Assembly (NCBI RefSeq): GCF_016587435.1
Contig: NZ_BNJJ01000026.1
Location: 1-64,000 of the forward strand
Reading direction: 5' to 3'
Source of the DNA: Dictyobacter formicarum
Lineage (GTDB): Bacteria; Chloroflexota; Ktedonobacteria; Ktedonobacterales; Ktedonobacteraceae
Length of the DNA: 64,000 bases
Made by a program: the position numbers and the translations under genes
Shown here: positions 25,122-33,688 of the stretch, piece by piece
Numbering within the stretch: position 1 is the first letter of the stretch
How the letters are laid out: every line of letters starts with the position of its first letter
The notes under the pieces: generated by a model
What the model saw: only the letters and a program-made list of their open reading frames with translations
What the model was told of the DNA's origin: nothing
The model's database searches: none

Positions 25122-26214
25122 TGCGCAAAAGACTGCATGCCTGAAACATGCAGGTGCAGCTCGATATACATACAATTGGGGGCTTCAACGGTATCAGGAG
25201 GAATACCAGGCTGGCCGGAAAACTCCCAACGCCATGAGCTTGCATAAGGAATTAAACGCCCTGAAGCAGACCGAACTGTCGTGGATGTACGAAGTGAGCA
25301 AGTGCGCTCCTCAAGAAGCCTTGCGCAATCTCGAAAAGGCATTTAAGAACTTCTTTGGAAAAGCCAAACTGAAGGCGCAAGGCACATATCGAGGCAAACT
25401 CGGCTATCCCCGTTTCAAATCCAAAAAGAAAGGCATCGGTTCCTTTCGCCTCACAGGTGCGATCCATGTTTTCGCGGATGGTATTCAACTTCCCCGCCTG
25501 GGAACCCTGCGACTCCATGAGCATGGCTATCTCCCAACCACCGCCAAGGTTTTATCAGCCACCGTCTCGGAGCAAGCAGGTCGCTGGTTTGTGAGTGTGC
25601 AGGTTGAGGTGACTGTCCCTGATCCAGTACAAGCTACTGGTCAGGTCATCGGTATTGATTTGGGCATCAAGGCGTTGGCCACCGCCTCTGATGGTACTGT
25701 CATTGCAAATCCAAAAGCATTGCGCTCTCACCTCAAGAAGTTACGACGTGCTTCTCGTCAGCATTCCCGCAAGCAGAAAGGAAGCAAGCATAGAGTGAAA
25801 GCCACGCGCAAACTTGCTCGTCTGCATGCTCATATTGCCAATATACGCAAAGATACGCTTCACAAAGCCACCTCACAGATCGTGATGAAAACCAAGTCGC
25901 GTGATGTGAGACCCGCCGTGATCGTATTGGAAGATCTCAACGTTGCAGGTATGCTCAAAAACAGAAGTCTTTCCAGAGCAATTGCCGATGTTGGATTTGC
26001 TGAGTTTCGACGTCAGGTAGAATACAAAGCCCTGGAGACAGGCATCCAAGTGAAATTTGTCTCACAGTGGGAGCCATCCAGTAAAACATGTTCAAGTTGC
26101 AAAGCCGTGCGGGAAGAACTGGATTTAAGCGAACGCGTCTTTGTTTGCCATGCATGCGGTTTGGTGATCGATCGTGATGTCAACGCATCCTATAATCTGG
26201 CAGACCTGGCATAA
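25078..26214 (+). CDS. tnpB: TnpB RNA-guided endonuclease, copy 2
   Basis: 378 aa, closely related to copy 1 with a four-codon insertion (MSLH) near residue 53. All catalytic residues remain: IDLGIKALA, VLEDLNVAGM, DRDVNASYN; zinc ribbon CSSC and CHAC. AAGGAA precedes the ATG inside the RHH ORF. The many silent and conservative differences from copy 1 show both copies have evolved under purifying selection. Likely a functional nuclease whose guide would come from sequence after 26365. Confidence 0.92.
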   Translation: MKVIRGYKTELDLNNAQKTACLKHAGAARYTYNWGLQRYQEEYQAGRKTPNAMSLHKELNALKQTELSWMYEVSKCAPQEALRNLEKAFKNFFGKAKLKAQGTYRGKLGYPRFKSKKKGIGSFRLTGAIHVFADGIQLPRLGTLRLHEHGYLPTTAKVLSATVSEQAGRWFVSVQVEVTVPDPVQATGQVIGIDLGIKALATASDGTVIANPKALRSHLKKLRRASRQHSRKQKGSKHRVKATRKLARLHAHIANIRKDTLHKATSQIVMKTKSRDVRPAVIVLEDLNVAGMLKNRSLSRAIADVGFAEFRRQVEYKALETGIQVKFVSQWEPSSKTCSSCKAVREELDLSERVFVCHACGLVIDRDVNASYNLADLA

Positions 26215-26365
26215 GCGAGGAGTACCGTGAGTTACACGGGATTGAAGCCTGTGGACAGGGCAGCGCTGGCTTGATAGCAATATCAAGTGAAACTGCCCTG
26301 GATGAAGCAGGAACCAGACATCAGATATGGCTTGTCCATAAATGTCTAAGTTCTGGATAACGGTT
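26215..26365 (+). ncRNA. Predicted reRNA of TnpB element 2
   Basis: Conserved with element 1 downstream of tnpB despite lack of coding, ending TCTAAGTTCTGGATAACGGT(T). The guide would begin at 26366 (ACGAAGTCGTAAGAGAAAGG). Confidence 0.6.
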
Positions 26366-26614
26366 ACGAAGTCGTAAGAGAAAGGCACCTCTCTACCGAA
26401 GAGGAGAAGCATCTGGCCGACAACCAGGTGTTTCTTTTGTGAGTGAGACGTGTTCTTCTGGTCGAGTTCATTGTGTAGGGTGGAAAAGGAAAGCCAAGCA
26501 AAAGCCACGCGAGAAAGGGGCTTTGGCCATGTATCAGAGTTAGCTTGCGCCATCGTGTAGACAAGAGAGGGTTTCAAAAGTGAAAAAGTGCTGGGATAGA
26601 GAGGAAAAACGAAC
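26366..26614. other. Spacer after TnpB element 2
   Basis: About 250 bases without a recognisable gene; carries the presumed guide segment at its start and the leader of the following pseudogene. Confidence 0.4.
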
Positions 26615-27393
26615 ATGGCAATAAGCGAAAGCGACCTGGTCAAGCGCATCAGAGAGGCTCCGATCAATTACGCGCTGCTCAAACTGATCCATCATGAAGT
26701 GGGCAATGGGCTGGCCGTGCTTTCCGGATATCGGCACCTGTTACAGAAGGCGATCTCAGCTCAGGCTCAAGAACCCTTCCCCCAACACGGGATGTCTGGC
26801 AAGTTCGAAATGAGCGCGAGTTAGGCTATTTGCGAACGATGCAAGATCGAGAAATACGCTTGAATAATCTGCTAGTTCAACTGCGCAAGCTCTCGTCTGA
26901 GGCAACAGATGAGCCGCTCTGTCAGCACTTTGTCCGAACTGATCTCGTGGTCTTACTTGGACTAGTCATAGAGCAACGCGTTCTACTCTGTCCCAATTGT
27001 GTCTTGCAAGTGTACATGCCTGCTCAGCCGCTTTTTATTATGTGTGATCCTTTCTGGATGCAGGTGCTTTTTGAACATATCCTCTTCAACCAAATAATCG
27101 TAAGATATACGGATACTGTGCCTGCCGAGATCCATCTTGAGCCCTTTCCAAATTCCATGGGTCGGGAAGCGAAAATAACGTCTCGCTTTGGAAGTGATCT
27201 GCCAAAACTCACCCCCGAAAGAGAAAGGGAGTTTGAAGCACTGGTACGGCAACTTGAACAGGACGAGATGGAAGCTTGTCTTGCGCTGGATCATAAGATT
27301 TTGCACGAACATGGAGGATATCTCTGGAGTGAGAAAGAAGGGAGTATTTCTCTTGCTTTGCCGCTAGCGGAAGAGAGCAAAGAGAGATTGTAA
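26615..27393 (+). pseudogene. Histidine-kinase-like protein, frameshifted
   Basis: First frame (26615-26824) has a HisKA-like dimerisation helix, LLKLIHHEVGNGLAVLSGY, after a ribosome site GAGAGG. The frame is lost near the C5 run at 26779-26783; in the shifted frame the protein continues (DVWQVRNERELGYLRTMQDR) to 27393. The second part looks like a degenerate HATPase domain (FIMCDPFWMQVLFEHILFN ... KILHEHGGYLWSEKEG) without a clear G1 box. One base change in the C-run would restore about 259 aa. No response regulator adjacent. Enclosed by the 63-bp inverted repeat with TnpB element 2. Confidence 0.6.
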
Positions 27394-27475
27394 ATCCCAA
27401 CATTCTGCGACTCACTTGCATTGCAGGTGAAACCTCTCGCCTATCTGCGCTGCCAGAATCGCTGACCAGGTTTCG

Positions 27476-27538
27476 CAACCCCTCGTCGCTCTCTTGCACA
27501 GTTTATCACCCAACGTGCGGGTGGGCCCGAATTCACAA
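27476..27538 (-). repeat. Right arm of the 63-bp perfect inverted repeat
   Basis: Reverse complement of 24775-24837 without mismatch. A tnpB fragment starts two bases beyond it. Confidence 0.9.
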
Positions 27539-27539
27539 A

Positions 27540-27665
27540 CGGAACGTATCTTCCCAATGGAGCGGCGGCGAAAGCCGGATTAAACAAGTCGATTCTCGAT
27601 GCTGGATGGAGTACGTTTACAGCAATGGTGAGCATCAAGGCAGCATGGGCCGGACGCACCGTCAT
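27540..27665 (+). pseudogene. Internal fragment of another TnpB gene
   Basis: Translation GTYLPNGAAAKAGLNKSILD followed by AGWSTFTAMVSIKAAWAGRT matches the conserved stretch before the zinc ribbon of a different TnpB subfamily. Neither start, catalytic Glu nor zinc ribbon remains. It is cut on the left at the 63-bp repeat and on the right before the hydrolase-VOC ORF. Confidence 0.7.
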
Positions 27666-27692
27666 TTCATTTTTCTTTCTCGGAGAAGATCT

Positions 27693-28322
27693 ATGGCAAT
27701 ATTTGTTCTTGTTCATGGAGCCTGGTCGGGTGGCTGGATTTGGAAGAAAGTCTCTCCATTGCTCCGGTCTGCTGGTCACGAGGTTTTTACCCCGACGCTT
27801 TCCGGATTAGGCGAGCGAGTCCATCTTGGTTCCCCTGGCGTGAGTCTCACCACCCATATTCAGGACATTGTCAATGTTTTGCAGTATGAAGAGAAGATGA
27901 TGAAGGTCTTGTTCGTCGTCGGCTTCGGGCCGATCGTCTCAGATAGGCAGAAAAGCGCAACGTTCTATCAAGAGAGCCTGGGCCTTTCTTTCCAAGAAGA
28001 AACTGACGGCTATTTGCACACTGAAGGTCTTCAGGGAGTCAAAACATTTGCCCTGTGGCCGCTTTCACAGGCAGCTCAGTCCTGTTTTGGCGTGAACGAA
28101 TGGCCAGCCGATCTGCCAGTTCCCACCTCCTGGCTCGAATTTGATGTCGAAGACGTTGCCCAGGCATCTGAAGAGCTAAAGGCAAAAGGCTATCAGCTCC
28201 TGATAGTAGCGAAGAAGGAGCCATGGGGCCAGACAGTGACCCGTCTCCTGAGCCCTGAGGGTATCCTGGTCGGTCTGACCTATACGCCATCGATGCACGA
28301 AAGCGAAGCGGAGTCTGAATAG
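27693..28322 (+). CDS. In-frame chimera: truncated alpha/beta hydrolase joined to VOC protein
   Basis: Starts at ATG 27693 with GGAGAAGATCT before it. Residues 1-68 are the N-terminal third of an alpha/beta hydrolase (MAIFVLVHGAWSGGWIWKKV ... GLGERVHLGSPGVSLTTHIQ), stopping just before the nucleophile strand. From MMKVLFVVGFGPIVSDRQKS (ATG 27897) onward it is a complete glyoxalase/VOC protein (FYQESLGLSFQEE, SWLEFDVEDVAQASEELKAK, RLLSPEGILVGLTY). A deletion has joined two genes without a stop. The VOC part may be translated alone from 27897 (141 aa); the hydrolase part cannot be active. Confidence 0.75.
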   Translation: MAIFVLVHGAWSGGWIWKKVSPLLRSAGHEVFTPTLSGLGERVHLGSPGVSLTTHIQDIVNVLQYEEKMMKVLFVVGFGPIVSDRQKSATFYQESLGLSFQEETDGYLHTEGLQGVKTFALWPLSQAAQSCFGVNEWPADLPVPTSWLEFDVEDVAQASEELKAKGYQLLIVAKKEPWGQTVTRLLSPEGILVGLTYTPSMHESEAESE

Positions 28323-28546
28323 CCACTCCATCTGAGGAGCCTGACGGATACCGATTGCTCCTCGTCTTGACCAGCCTCATGGTTCCTCATTGCTCTTCCC
28401 GCGAGTATGCCAATTTACCAAATGTTCATGGAAAAGCAAGATGGGGAGCAGTTTTTCAAGCAGCCAATGGTTGAGCTGCCCACGCTTCGCGCCGATTGCG
28501 CTCTCTTCGCCCTAAAACCTGACCACTCTTCCTTCGCGCTTACTAC

Positions 28547-28599
28547 CACCTATGAATCTTCTTTTGTTGTGAGCACAAAACGTATTGGGGTGCCGAGAG
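28547..28599. repeat. 53-bp segment shared with 22171-22223
   Basis: See the partner copy. Here it forms the 3' end of the 501-aa gene; its first bases CACCTAT equal the outer end of the dispersed palindromic repeat and supply the TAG stop. Confidence 0.75.
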
Positions 28600-30055
28600 G
28601 AATGTCTGCGGAGGTATAATGTAGGTCGTAATGGGGACCGTCGGCCTGTATGCTGGTATGCAACGAGGCATTCGTTTCCACATCAACGGTTAGCCCGGCA
28701 AGTTGCCAGCGGTCATGTTGAAATGCGGCCCGGTGGACATCTGGTGTAAAAATCTGGAAGATAACGTCAGGGTTCTCATCGCTGTCTCCAATGATAGAGC
28801 AAACAATGCGGTTCTTTTCGGCGCGTGCATTGATCAGTATATTGGTGCGATACAGCAGCCGGATCCAATCGATCTGGCCCTGTTCGCTTGTCCACTGGAT
28901 CGTGACAGGATGAAATTGATCGCTCGCGGGAAAGCTATAACTGGTCTCTTCACTACCCAGCAAGAGACGCTGGCCGATCCAGGCGCTTACCACCCGGCGC
29001 GGATCATCGGCGATCACGCGCTCAACCTGGCGCTCTCCCTGGAAGGTCTTGAGGTGGGGCAGCACGTCTCCCGGTACGCTAACGCCTACGGCCACATAGC
29101 ACGGCACATACGCGAAATCGTGGTGATGAGCAAATGGTCGCGTGACATCTGGAAATGGCGCGAACGCTCTCCCGGCCGCCAGCCAGATCCACATGCCGAT
29201 AAGCGAAGCATACTTTTGCATATCCATGCCATAGGCACGATCGAACGGGCCGGTCATATTTTTCATCCCCGCGTGATACATCAACGCGATGTCTCGCCAG
29301 AGAGTCGCTTCCATTTCTGCTCCCAACCGTTGCAGTAGCGCGGACGCTGAATAGCTCCGCCACAGACCCAGGGCATAAAGATCCACGCCATAATAGGTCG
29401 GGGCGTTAAATTCCGCGAAAGCATGGTTCGGCACGAAAAGGTGATAGATCTCGCGCGCGTATGCCTCGCCCATGCCCACCCAGTCGGGATTGCCAAACCG
29501 CTTACCGGTAAAGTCCAGTAGGAAGGCATGCATCAGCGCGATATTGGTGTATGAAGCGGACAACCCACGAGCTAACGCTCCCCGAATCGCTTTGCGCAGT
29601 GCCTCATCGATGCTCGCCACCAATTCCGGGGGCAGTTCCGTCTCATAGTCCCACAGGATGATCGCCAGGCTGCTGCCAATGAATTCCCGCCAGTTGGGAT
29701 CATAATCGCGCCAGATGATCCCCTCGCCGGGGTGTGGCTCTTCCAAAAAACGATACCACGTACCATCATAGGGCTTCCCCGGCTCATCGAACTGATAGTG
29801 CAGCACCGTTTGAATTGCTTGCAGCGCGCGTGCATGATCGCCATCTGCCTGGCGTTGCAGCAATCCTAGCGCATACCAGATCGTTTCACGGATATGGTGC
29901 ACAAAAGGAATCGGTGTGGACATACTGTCCTCATCTTTGTCCGACTCCATCTTGAGCAAACCGGTTTCAGCGTTCCAGTAGCGATCCTGCCAGGTCAGCG
30001 AAAGGTCCACCATCTCCCGAGCCATTGGACTAAAACTCGAAAACTGCTTTGTCAT
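28550..30055 (-). CDS. Uncharacterised 501-aa protein, possible alpha/alpha-barrel
   Basis: I do not recognise a named family. No signal peptide or membrane helix. The N-terminal two thirds is helical and aromatic-rich with motifs such as WQDRYWNAETGL, IWRDYDPNWREFIGSSLAII and FAEFNAPTYYGVDLYALGLW, in the style of alpha/alpha-toroid glycan lyases or hydrolases; the last 150 residues look beta-rich (VTIQWTSEQGQIDWIRLLYR, YDLHYTSADIPLGTP). A polysaccharide-related enzyme is a guess from fold style only. GGAGA precedes the ATG. The stop codon is provided by a dispersed repeat end. Confidence 0.65.
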   Translation of the reverse strand: MTKQFSSFSPMAREMVDLSLTWQDRYWNAETGLLKMESDKDEDSMSTPIPFVHHIRETIWYALGLLQRQADGDHARALQAIQTVLHYQFDEPGKPYDGTWYRFLEEPHPGEGIIWRDYDPNWREFIGSSLAIILWDYETELPPELVASIDEALRKAIRGALARGLSASYTNIALMHAFLLDFTGKRFGNPDWVGMGEAYAREIYHLFVPNHAFAEFNAPTYYGVDLYALGLWRSYSASALLQRLGAEMEATLWRDIALMYHAGMKNMTGPFDRAYGMDMQKYASLIGMWIWLAAGRAFAPFPDVTRPFAHHHDFAYVPCYVAVGVSVPGDVLPHLKTFQGERQVERVIADDPRRVVSAWIGQRLLLGSEETSYSFPASDQFHPVTIQWTSEQGQIDWIRLLYRTNILINARAEKNRIVCSIIGDSDENPDVIFQIFTPDVHRAAFQHDRWQLAGLTVDVETNASLHTSIQADGPHYDLHYTSADIPLGTPIRFVLTTKEDS

Positions 30056-30094
30056 GATATCAAGTCTCCGCGCTAAAAGATGAAACTCCGGCTG

Positions 30095-31159
30095 CTAAAT
30101 AGATGGATACTGCGCCACAAATTCAGCGTGTTCGTCCTTTAAGAGCGCCAGGGTTTTAAGAAAGAAGCGCAACTGGCCTTGCTTCAGGGAATAATCTATG
30201 GCTCTCGCGGCCTCGTCGTAGCGTCCCAGCGCAGCTAGCGCCATTCCAGACCAGAAATAGTTGTCCTCGTTATGGTATGGCTCGCTCTCTATCCCTAGTT
30301 CAAACTGTGTTAGCGCCTGCTCGTACTCACCCCGTAGCCAGTAGAGCATGCCTTGATATGAATGGCGCAAAGAGGCTTTTTGGGGCTCCAGCGTAGATAG
30401 AGCTGCAAATTCTTCCACTCGGACAGGGGTTAGCCGGGGATCAATGCAGAATTCAAACCATGCTTTAGACAAACGGTGTATTAATTCCGATGGATGAAGC
30501 TCACAGCTCTTGCAGATATCAGCGTAGCCGCGCTCGACATCATCTATAGCCATATAGGCATATGCTCGATTGTGGTAAGCATTCCAGGCGCGCGCGTTCA
30601 ACTCAATACCCCTGGTATAGTCTTGAATCGCGAGCTCATATTGTTGAAGGCGAAGATAACAGTCGGCCCGGCCAAAGTATTGATTGGGCACGTTTGGCTG
30701 CTGCTCAATACAAAGATCAAAGTCTTTTACTGCCTGTTCGTTGGCCTTTAAACGAGACAAGGCACACCCGCGATTACAATAGGCTAACCACAACTTATCA
30801 TCCAGTTGAATGGCATGCTGGGCATCCCGGATCGCATCCTGATATCGATTTAAACCCAGATAGGCCGCCGCCCGATTGTTATAGGCCATCGCGATTTGAT
30901 CGTTCAGCTTGATGGCCTGCTCACAATCCGCCAGTGCGTGCTCGTACTCGCGAAGGCACAGCCAGGCCCAGGAACGATTGATATACAGAGTTGTACGAGA
31001 CGGCAACACCACCAGCAGAGTAGAATAATAGTTAGCAGCCCAGCGGTATTTCTTCCAATAGCGGATCAAGGCATAGCCGATACCTGCAAGTAAAACTATA
31101 AGAATAATGGCAACTAGAAAAACATTCCCTACCAGATTAAACAGGCCTACAACGTCCAT
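30095..31159 (-). CDS. Membrane-anchored TPR repeat protein
   Basis: 354 aa. Residues 8-32 make one membrane helix (FLVAIILIVLLAGIGYALIR); the rest is at least seven tetratricopeptide repeats facing the cytosol, e.g. AMAYNNRAAAYLGLNRYQDA, WLAYCNRGCALSRLKANEQA and WNAYHNRAYAYMAIDDVERG. TPR arrays bind other proteins; no partner is indicated. CAGGAG precedes the ATG. Alone between the 501-aa gene and a GNAT, all on the minus strand. Confidence 0.85.
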   Translation of the reverse strand: MDVVGLFNLVGNVFLVAIILIVLLAGIGYALIRYWKKYRWAANYYSTLLVVLPSRTTLYINRSWAWLCLREYEHALADCEQAIKLNDQIAMAYNNRAAAYLGLNRYQDAIRDAQHAIQLDDKLWLAYCNRGCALSRLKANEQAVKDFDLCIEQQPNVPNQYFGRADCYLRLQQYELAIQDYTRGIELNARAWNAYHNRAYAYMAIDDVERGYADICKSCELHPSELIHRLSKAWFEFCIDPRLTPVRVEEFAALSTLEPQKASLRHSYQGMLYWLRGEYEQALTQFELGIESEPYHNEDNYFWSGMALAALGRYDEAARAIDYSLKQGQLRFFLKTLALLKDEHAEFVAQYPSI

Positions 31160-31227
31160 GCTCGCTCCTGTATCTACCTTTTACTTTTTGCTGACGATCA
31201 TCAAGCAAAAATGCAGCTCTTCCATAA

Positions 31228-32022
31228 TTATAGCGCAGCTAATCCATGCCCGCGATTTTCAAATGTTTGAACAGTACCAACAGCTCTGAAGCCCGCCTTC
31301 TCATAGATTCCCAGACCCTCTTGTGAAGCTTGCAGCACACAGAAGCGGCGGTTCCAGGTACAGGCCTCTTTCAACAGATACTGAAACATGGCGCTGCCAA
31401 AGCCTCTTCGGCGGTAGTCGGCGTGGGTAGCAATATCATAGATCCCGATCGTCTCGCTGCCAACAAAGAGCGTGCCGGTGGCAACGACGGTACCATGAAA
31501 CGTGCCAAGGTAGTGGAGCATAGCAGGGAACATGCCGGGTGAGTGTTCACTGAGACGCTGAAAATATGTGAGCACTTGACGCCCTTCGTCTGAATCTCCA
31601 AAAAGAGCAGCTATCGCTTCTCCGAACTGCAACAGGCCGCTCGCTGTTATGGCCTGCTTGATCTCTAATTCCGTGATAGGAAGAGAAAGCGCCTGGATCT
31701 CAGAGAGATCTGCACACATAGCAACGTGAGTTTCGGCATGCCAGGGTCCATGCCGGGTAAACTCTGCAAGATCGGCGTCCTCAACGTCGTTCTTCCAGAA
31801 CCATACCGCCAGAGGAAAGCCTTTGGCGTTAAAACGGTCAACCGTCGCCAATAACTCGGCTCGTGCGGACATATCCCTGATCACCAGGACGTTAAATGTA
31901 TCGCTTGGCAAGCCGCAGTCAACCGCGAGGAAACTGCTATGATCCGTAATCGTCATGCCCGTGACAGCTCGAGCAATATAGGAAACTTTCTCTTCAAAGT
32001 TTGTGCGAACGTCCTTTTGCAT
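31228..32022 (-). CDS. GNAT family N-acetyltransferase with long N-terminal domain
   Basis: 264 aa from the ATG at 32022 (MQKDVRTN...), preceded by AAGGATG; a GTG at 32055 is possible. The C-terminal GNAT domain (from about residue 125) has the acetyl-CoA motif THADYRRRGFGSAMFQYLLK and a typical CVLQASQEGLGIYEKAGFRA. The first 120 residues (SSFLAVDCGLPSDTFNVLVI, WFWKNDVEDADLAEFTRHGP) resemble the regulatory half seen in double-GNAT proteins that lost catalysis. Substrate unknown. Confidence 0.82.
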   Translation of the reverse strand: MQKDVRTNFEEKVSYIARAVTGMTITDHSSFLAVDCGLPSDTFNVLVIRDMSARAELLATVDRFNAKGFPLAVWFWKNDVEDADLAEFTRHGPWHAETHVAMCADLSEIQALSLPITELEIKQAITASGLLQFGEAIAALFGDSDEGRQVLTYFQRLSEHSPGMFPAMLHYLGTFHGTVVATGTLFVGSETIGIYDIATHADYRRRGFGSAMFQYLLKEACTWNRRFCVLQASQEGLGIYEKAGFRAVGTVQTFENRGHGLAAL

Positions 32023-32145
32023 ACACCCATCCTTACGCTTGATATGCAACCTCACCAGTATTATAGAACAACCTTACCAGGTGTCATAGAAAGAACCCCA
32101 AACACAAAAGCGTTAATCGCACGGGATGGACGCACCTTAAACCTT

Positions 32146-32196
32146 AACCACGAAACGGTTGATCATGTCCCTGGCATGATCAACCGTTTCGTGGTT
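32146..32196. terminator. 22-bp perfect hairpin
   Basis: Arms 32146-32167 and 32175-32196 are exact complements with a seven-base loop (AACCACGAAACGGTTGATCA...). There is no U-run on either side, so a second, stronger stop or a palindromic repeat rather than a classical terminator. Confidence 0.45.
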
Positions 32197-32249
32197 TGAG
32201 AGCGGCCGTTGCTGGAGCCTTTTGTCTTCCATCAATATGCTTCTTATGA

Positions 32250-32281
32250 GGAAGCAGGCACTTTCGAAGGTGCCTACTTCC
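32250..32281 (-). terminator. Hairpin terminator of second sugar importer operon
   Basis: GGAAGCAGGCAC pairs with GTGCCTACTTCC with one mismatch, nine bases after the solute-binding gene stop; the loop is TTTCGAAG. No long U-run. Confidence 0.5.
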
Positions 32282-32289
32282 AAACAAGG

Positions 32290-33651
32290 TTATTGATAGG
32301 CTTCGTTGTAGTCACTGAGCGATGAGTTGGCTTTTTTGGCTGCATCATCCAATGCGCTCTGGGGATCTTTGACTTTGCCGGTCAAGTATTGATCCGTGGC
32401 CTGCTGGATGTAGGTTCTTACCGAGGTCAGGTTGCCCGCGACGCAACCGGCGTTCCGGTTGTTGGTCGAGGACGCACGAATCTGTTCGGTTGCCATGATG
32501 AATTGTGGATATTTTGAGAGCGTGGCCTTCATGTCTGGCAGGTTGTAGGTTGACAGGCGTACAGGAATGTAGCCTGTGTTTGATGACCAGTAGGCCTGTG
32601 TCTCTGGTTGGATGGCGTATTTTATGAAGTCCCAGGCCCCATCTTGCTGCGCGCTTGATCCCTGGTTGGTTACCCACAAGGAGGCGCCACCGATGATGTT
32701 GCGCCCTTTGGCATCCGCGGGCCGTGGCAGATAAGCGGTCCCAATATCAATTTTGCCACCATTCTTCTCGGCCGTGGTGGTATAGCCGCGCAGACTGGCG
32801 ATTGAGTCAAACATAATCGCGGCTTTCCCACTCAAGAATGCAGAGCTTGCATCGGTGCTGGCACTACTGCTTGAATAGGTGGCGCTGCCCTGGTCCATGA
32901 GCTGCTTCTGGAAAGTCAGCCACTGATCGCCTGCCTGATTATTAAAGATAAATTTGCTGGCACGCCCGGTGCGTCCATTCTCAGGCTGCGCCTGCAGAGT
33001 GTCGCTAATGGCTTGCTCTTGTTCATAGAGCCAGCTATAGTCATACAGGGCGACCCCGGTGCGCGATACCTTGCCGCTGGCATCCTTTACGGTCAGTTTT
33101 TTCGCGGCATCCAGTAGCTGATCATAGGTCCATAGTTTCTGATCAGGATTCAAGCCAGCCTTGCGGAAGGCGTTTTTGTCGAAATACATGACAGCGGTCG
33201 AAGAGTTAAAGGGCATTGAATAGAGGGTATTATTGATTGTGTAGTAGCTGCGGATGGCGGGCTCGATATCATCGATCGCGCTTTGCAGATGGTCGCGCTC
33301 AACCAGGGTTTGCACTGGAACGATCTTCTTGGTATCGATCATGCGCTGCGTCCCAATGTCGTAGATCTGTACCAGGTTCGGCAGGTTGTTGCCAGCGATC
33401 GATGAATTGAATTTATTTAATGTATCATCATAAGATGACTGGAAAACCCCCACCACATGATATTTTTTTTGGCTCTTATTATATTTGTCTATCAGAGACT
33501 GGACTACTTTGCCATTATTACCACCCAGACCATACCAGAAAGTGATCTGTGTTGGGCCGTTAGATTGTGACTGGGTGGTGTTAGCCTCACCACAGCCTGC
33601 CAGGATCACCATGAGCATGGCGAGCAACAGGAATGGTTTAAAATGTCGCAT
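32290..33651 (-). CDS. Sugar ABC transporter solute-binding lipoprotein (second system)
   Basis: 453 aa family-1 solute-binding lipoprotein with signal peptide and lipobox LAGC (residues about 18-21), followed by QITFWYGLGGNNGKVVQSLI. Later motifs include FNSSTAVMYFDKNAF and AFLSGKAAIMFDSIASL; resembles UgpB-type (glycerol-3-phosphate or sugar) binding proteins. GGAGGA precedes the ATG. It is the last gene of the operon here (order permease, permease, binding protein), the reverse of the first system. No ATPase gene adjacent. Confidence 0.9.
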   Translation of the reverse strand: MRHFKPFLLLAMLMVILAGCGEANTTQSQSNGPTQITFWYGLGGNNGKVVQSLIDKYNKSQKKYHVVGVFQSSYDDTLNKFNSSIAGNNLPNLVQIYDIGTQRMIDTKKIVPVQTLVERDHLQSAIDDIEPAIRSYYTINNTLYSMPFNSSTAVMYFDKNAFRKAGLNPDQKLWTYDQLLDAAKKLTVKDASGKVSRTGVALYDYSWLYEQEQAISDTLQAQPENGRTGRASKFIFNNQAGDQWLTFQKQLMDQGSATYSSSSASTDASSAFLSGKAAIMFDSIASLRGYTTTAEKNGGKIDIGTAYLPRPADAKGRNIIGGASLWVTNQGSSAQQDGAWDFIKYAIQPETQAYWSSNTGYIPVRLSTYNLPDMKATLSKYPQFIMATEQIRASSTNNRNAGCVAGNLTSVRTYIQQATDQYLTGKVKDPQSALDDAAKKANSSLSDYNEAYQ

Positions 33652-33688
33652 GAAATATTGTCCTCCAAAAAAACCAGGAATTATTCAA

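Larger units (their letters stand above)
24838..26365 (+). mobile_element. TnpB element 2 (IS200/IS605-like, no tnpA)
   Basis: Second copy of the RHH-tnpB element, opposite orientation to element 1. Left end shares AATTTTAAAAT at 24843-24853; right end shares GATAACGGTT ending at 26365. The left flank GGGGTTG resembles the GGGGTCG of element 1, a candidate target-adjacent motif. Confidence 0.78.
32023..32289. other. Spacer with two strong hairpins
   Basis: Holds the 22-bp perfect hairpin (32146-32196) and a terminator-like hairpin (32250-32281), both downstream of the second sugar importer operon. No gene. Confidence 0.5.

Noticed and set aside
28407..28619. 70-aa plus-strand ORF next to the 501-aa gene
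   Set aside because: Half of it is antisense to the 501-aa gene end and it has no ribosome site.
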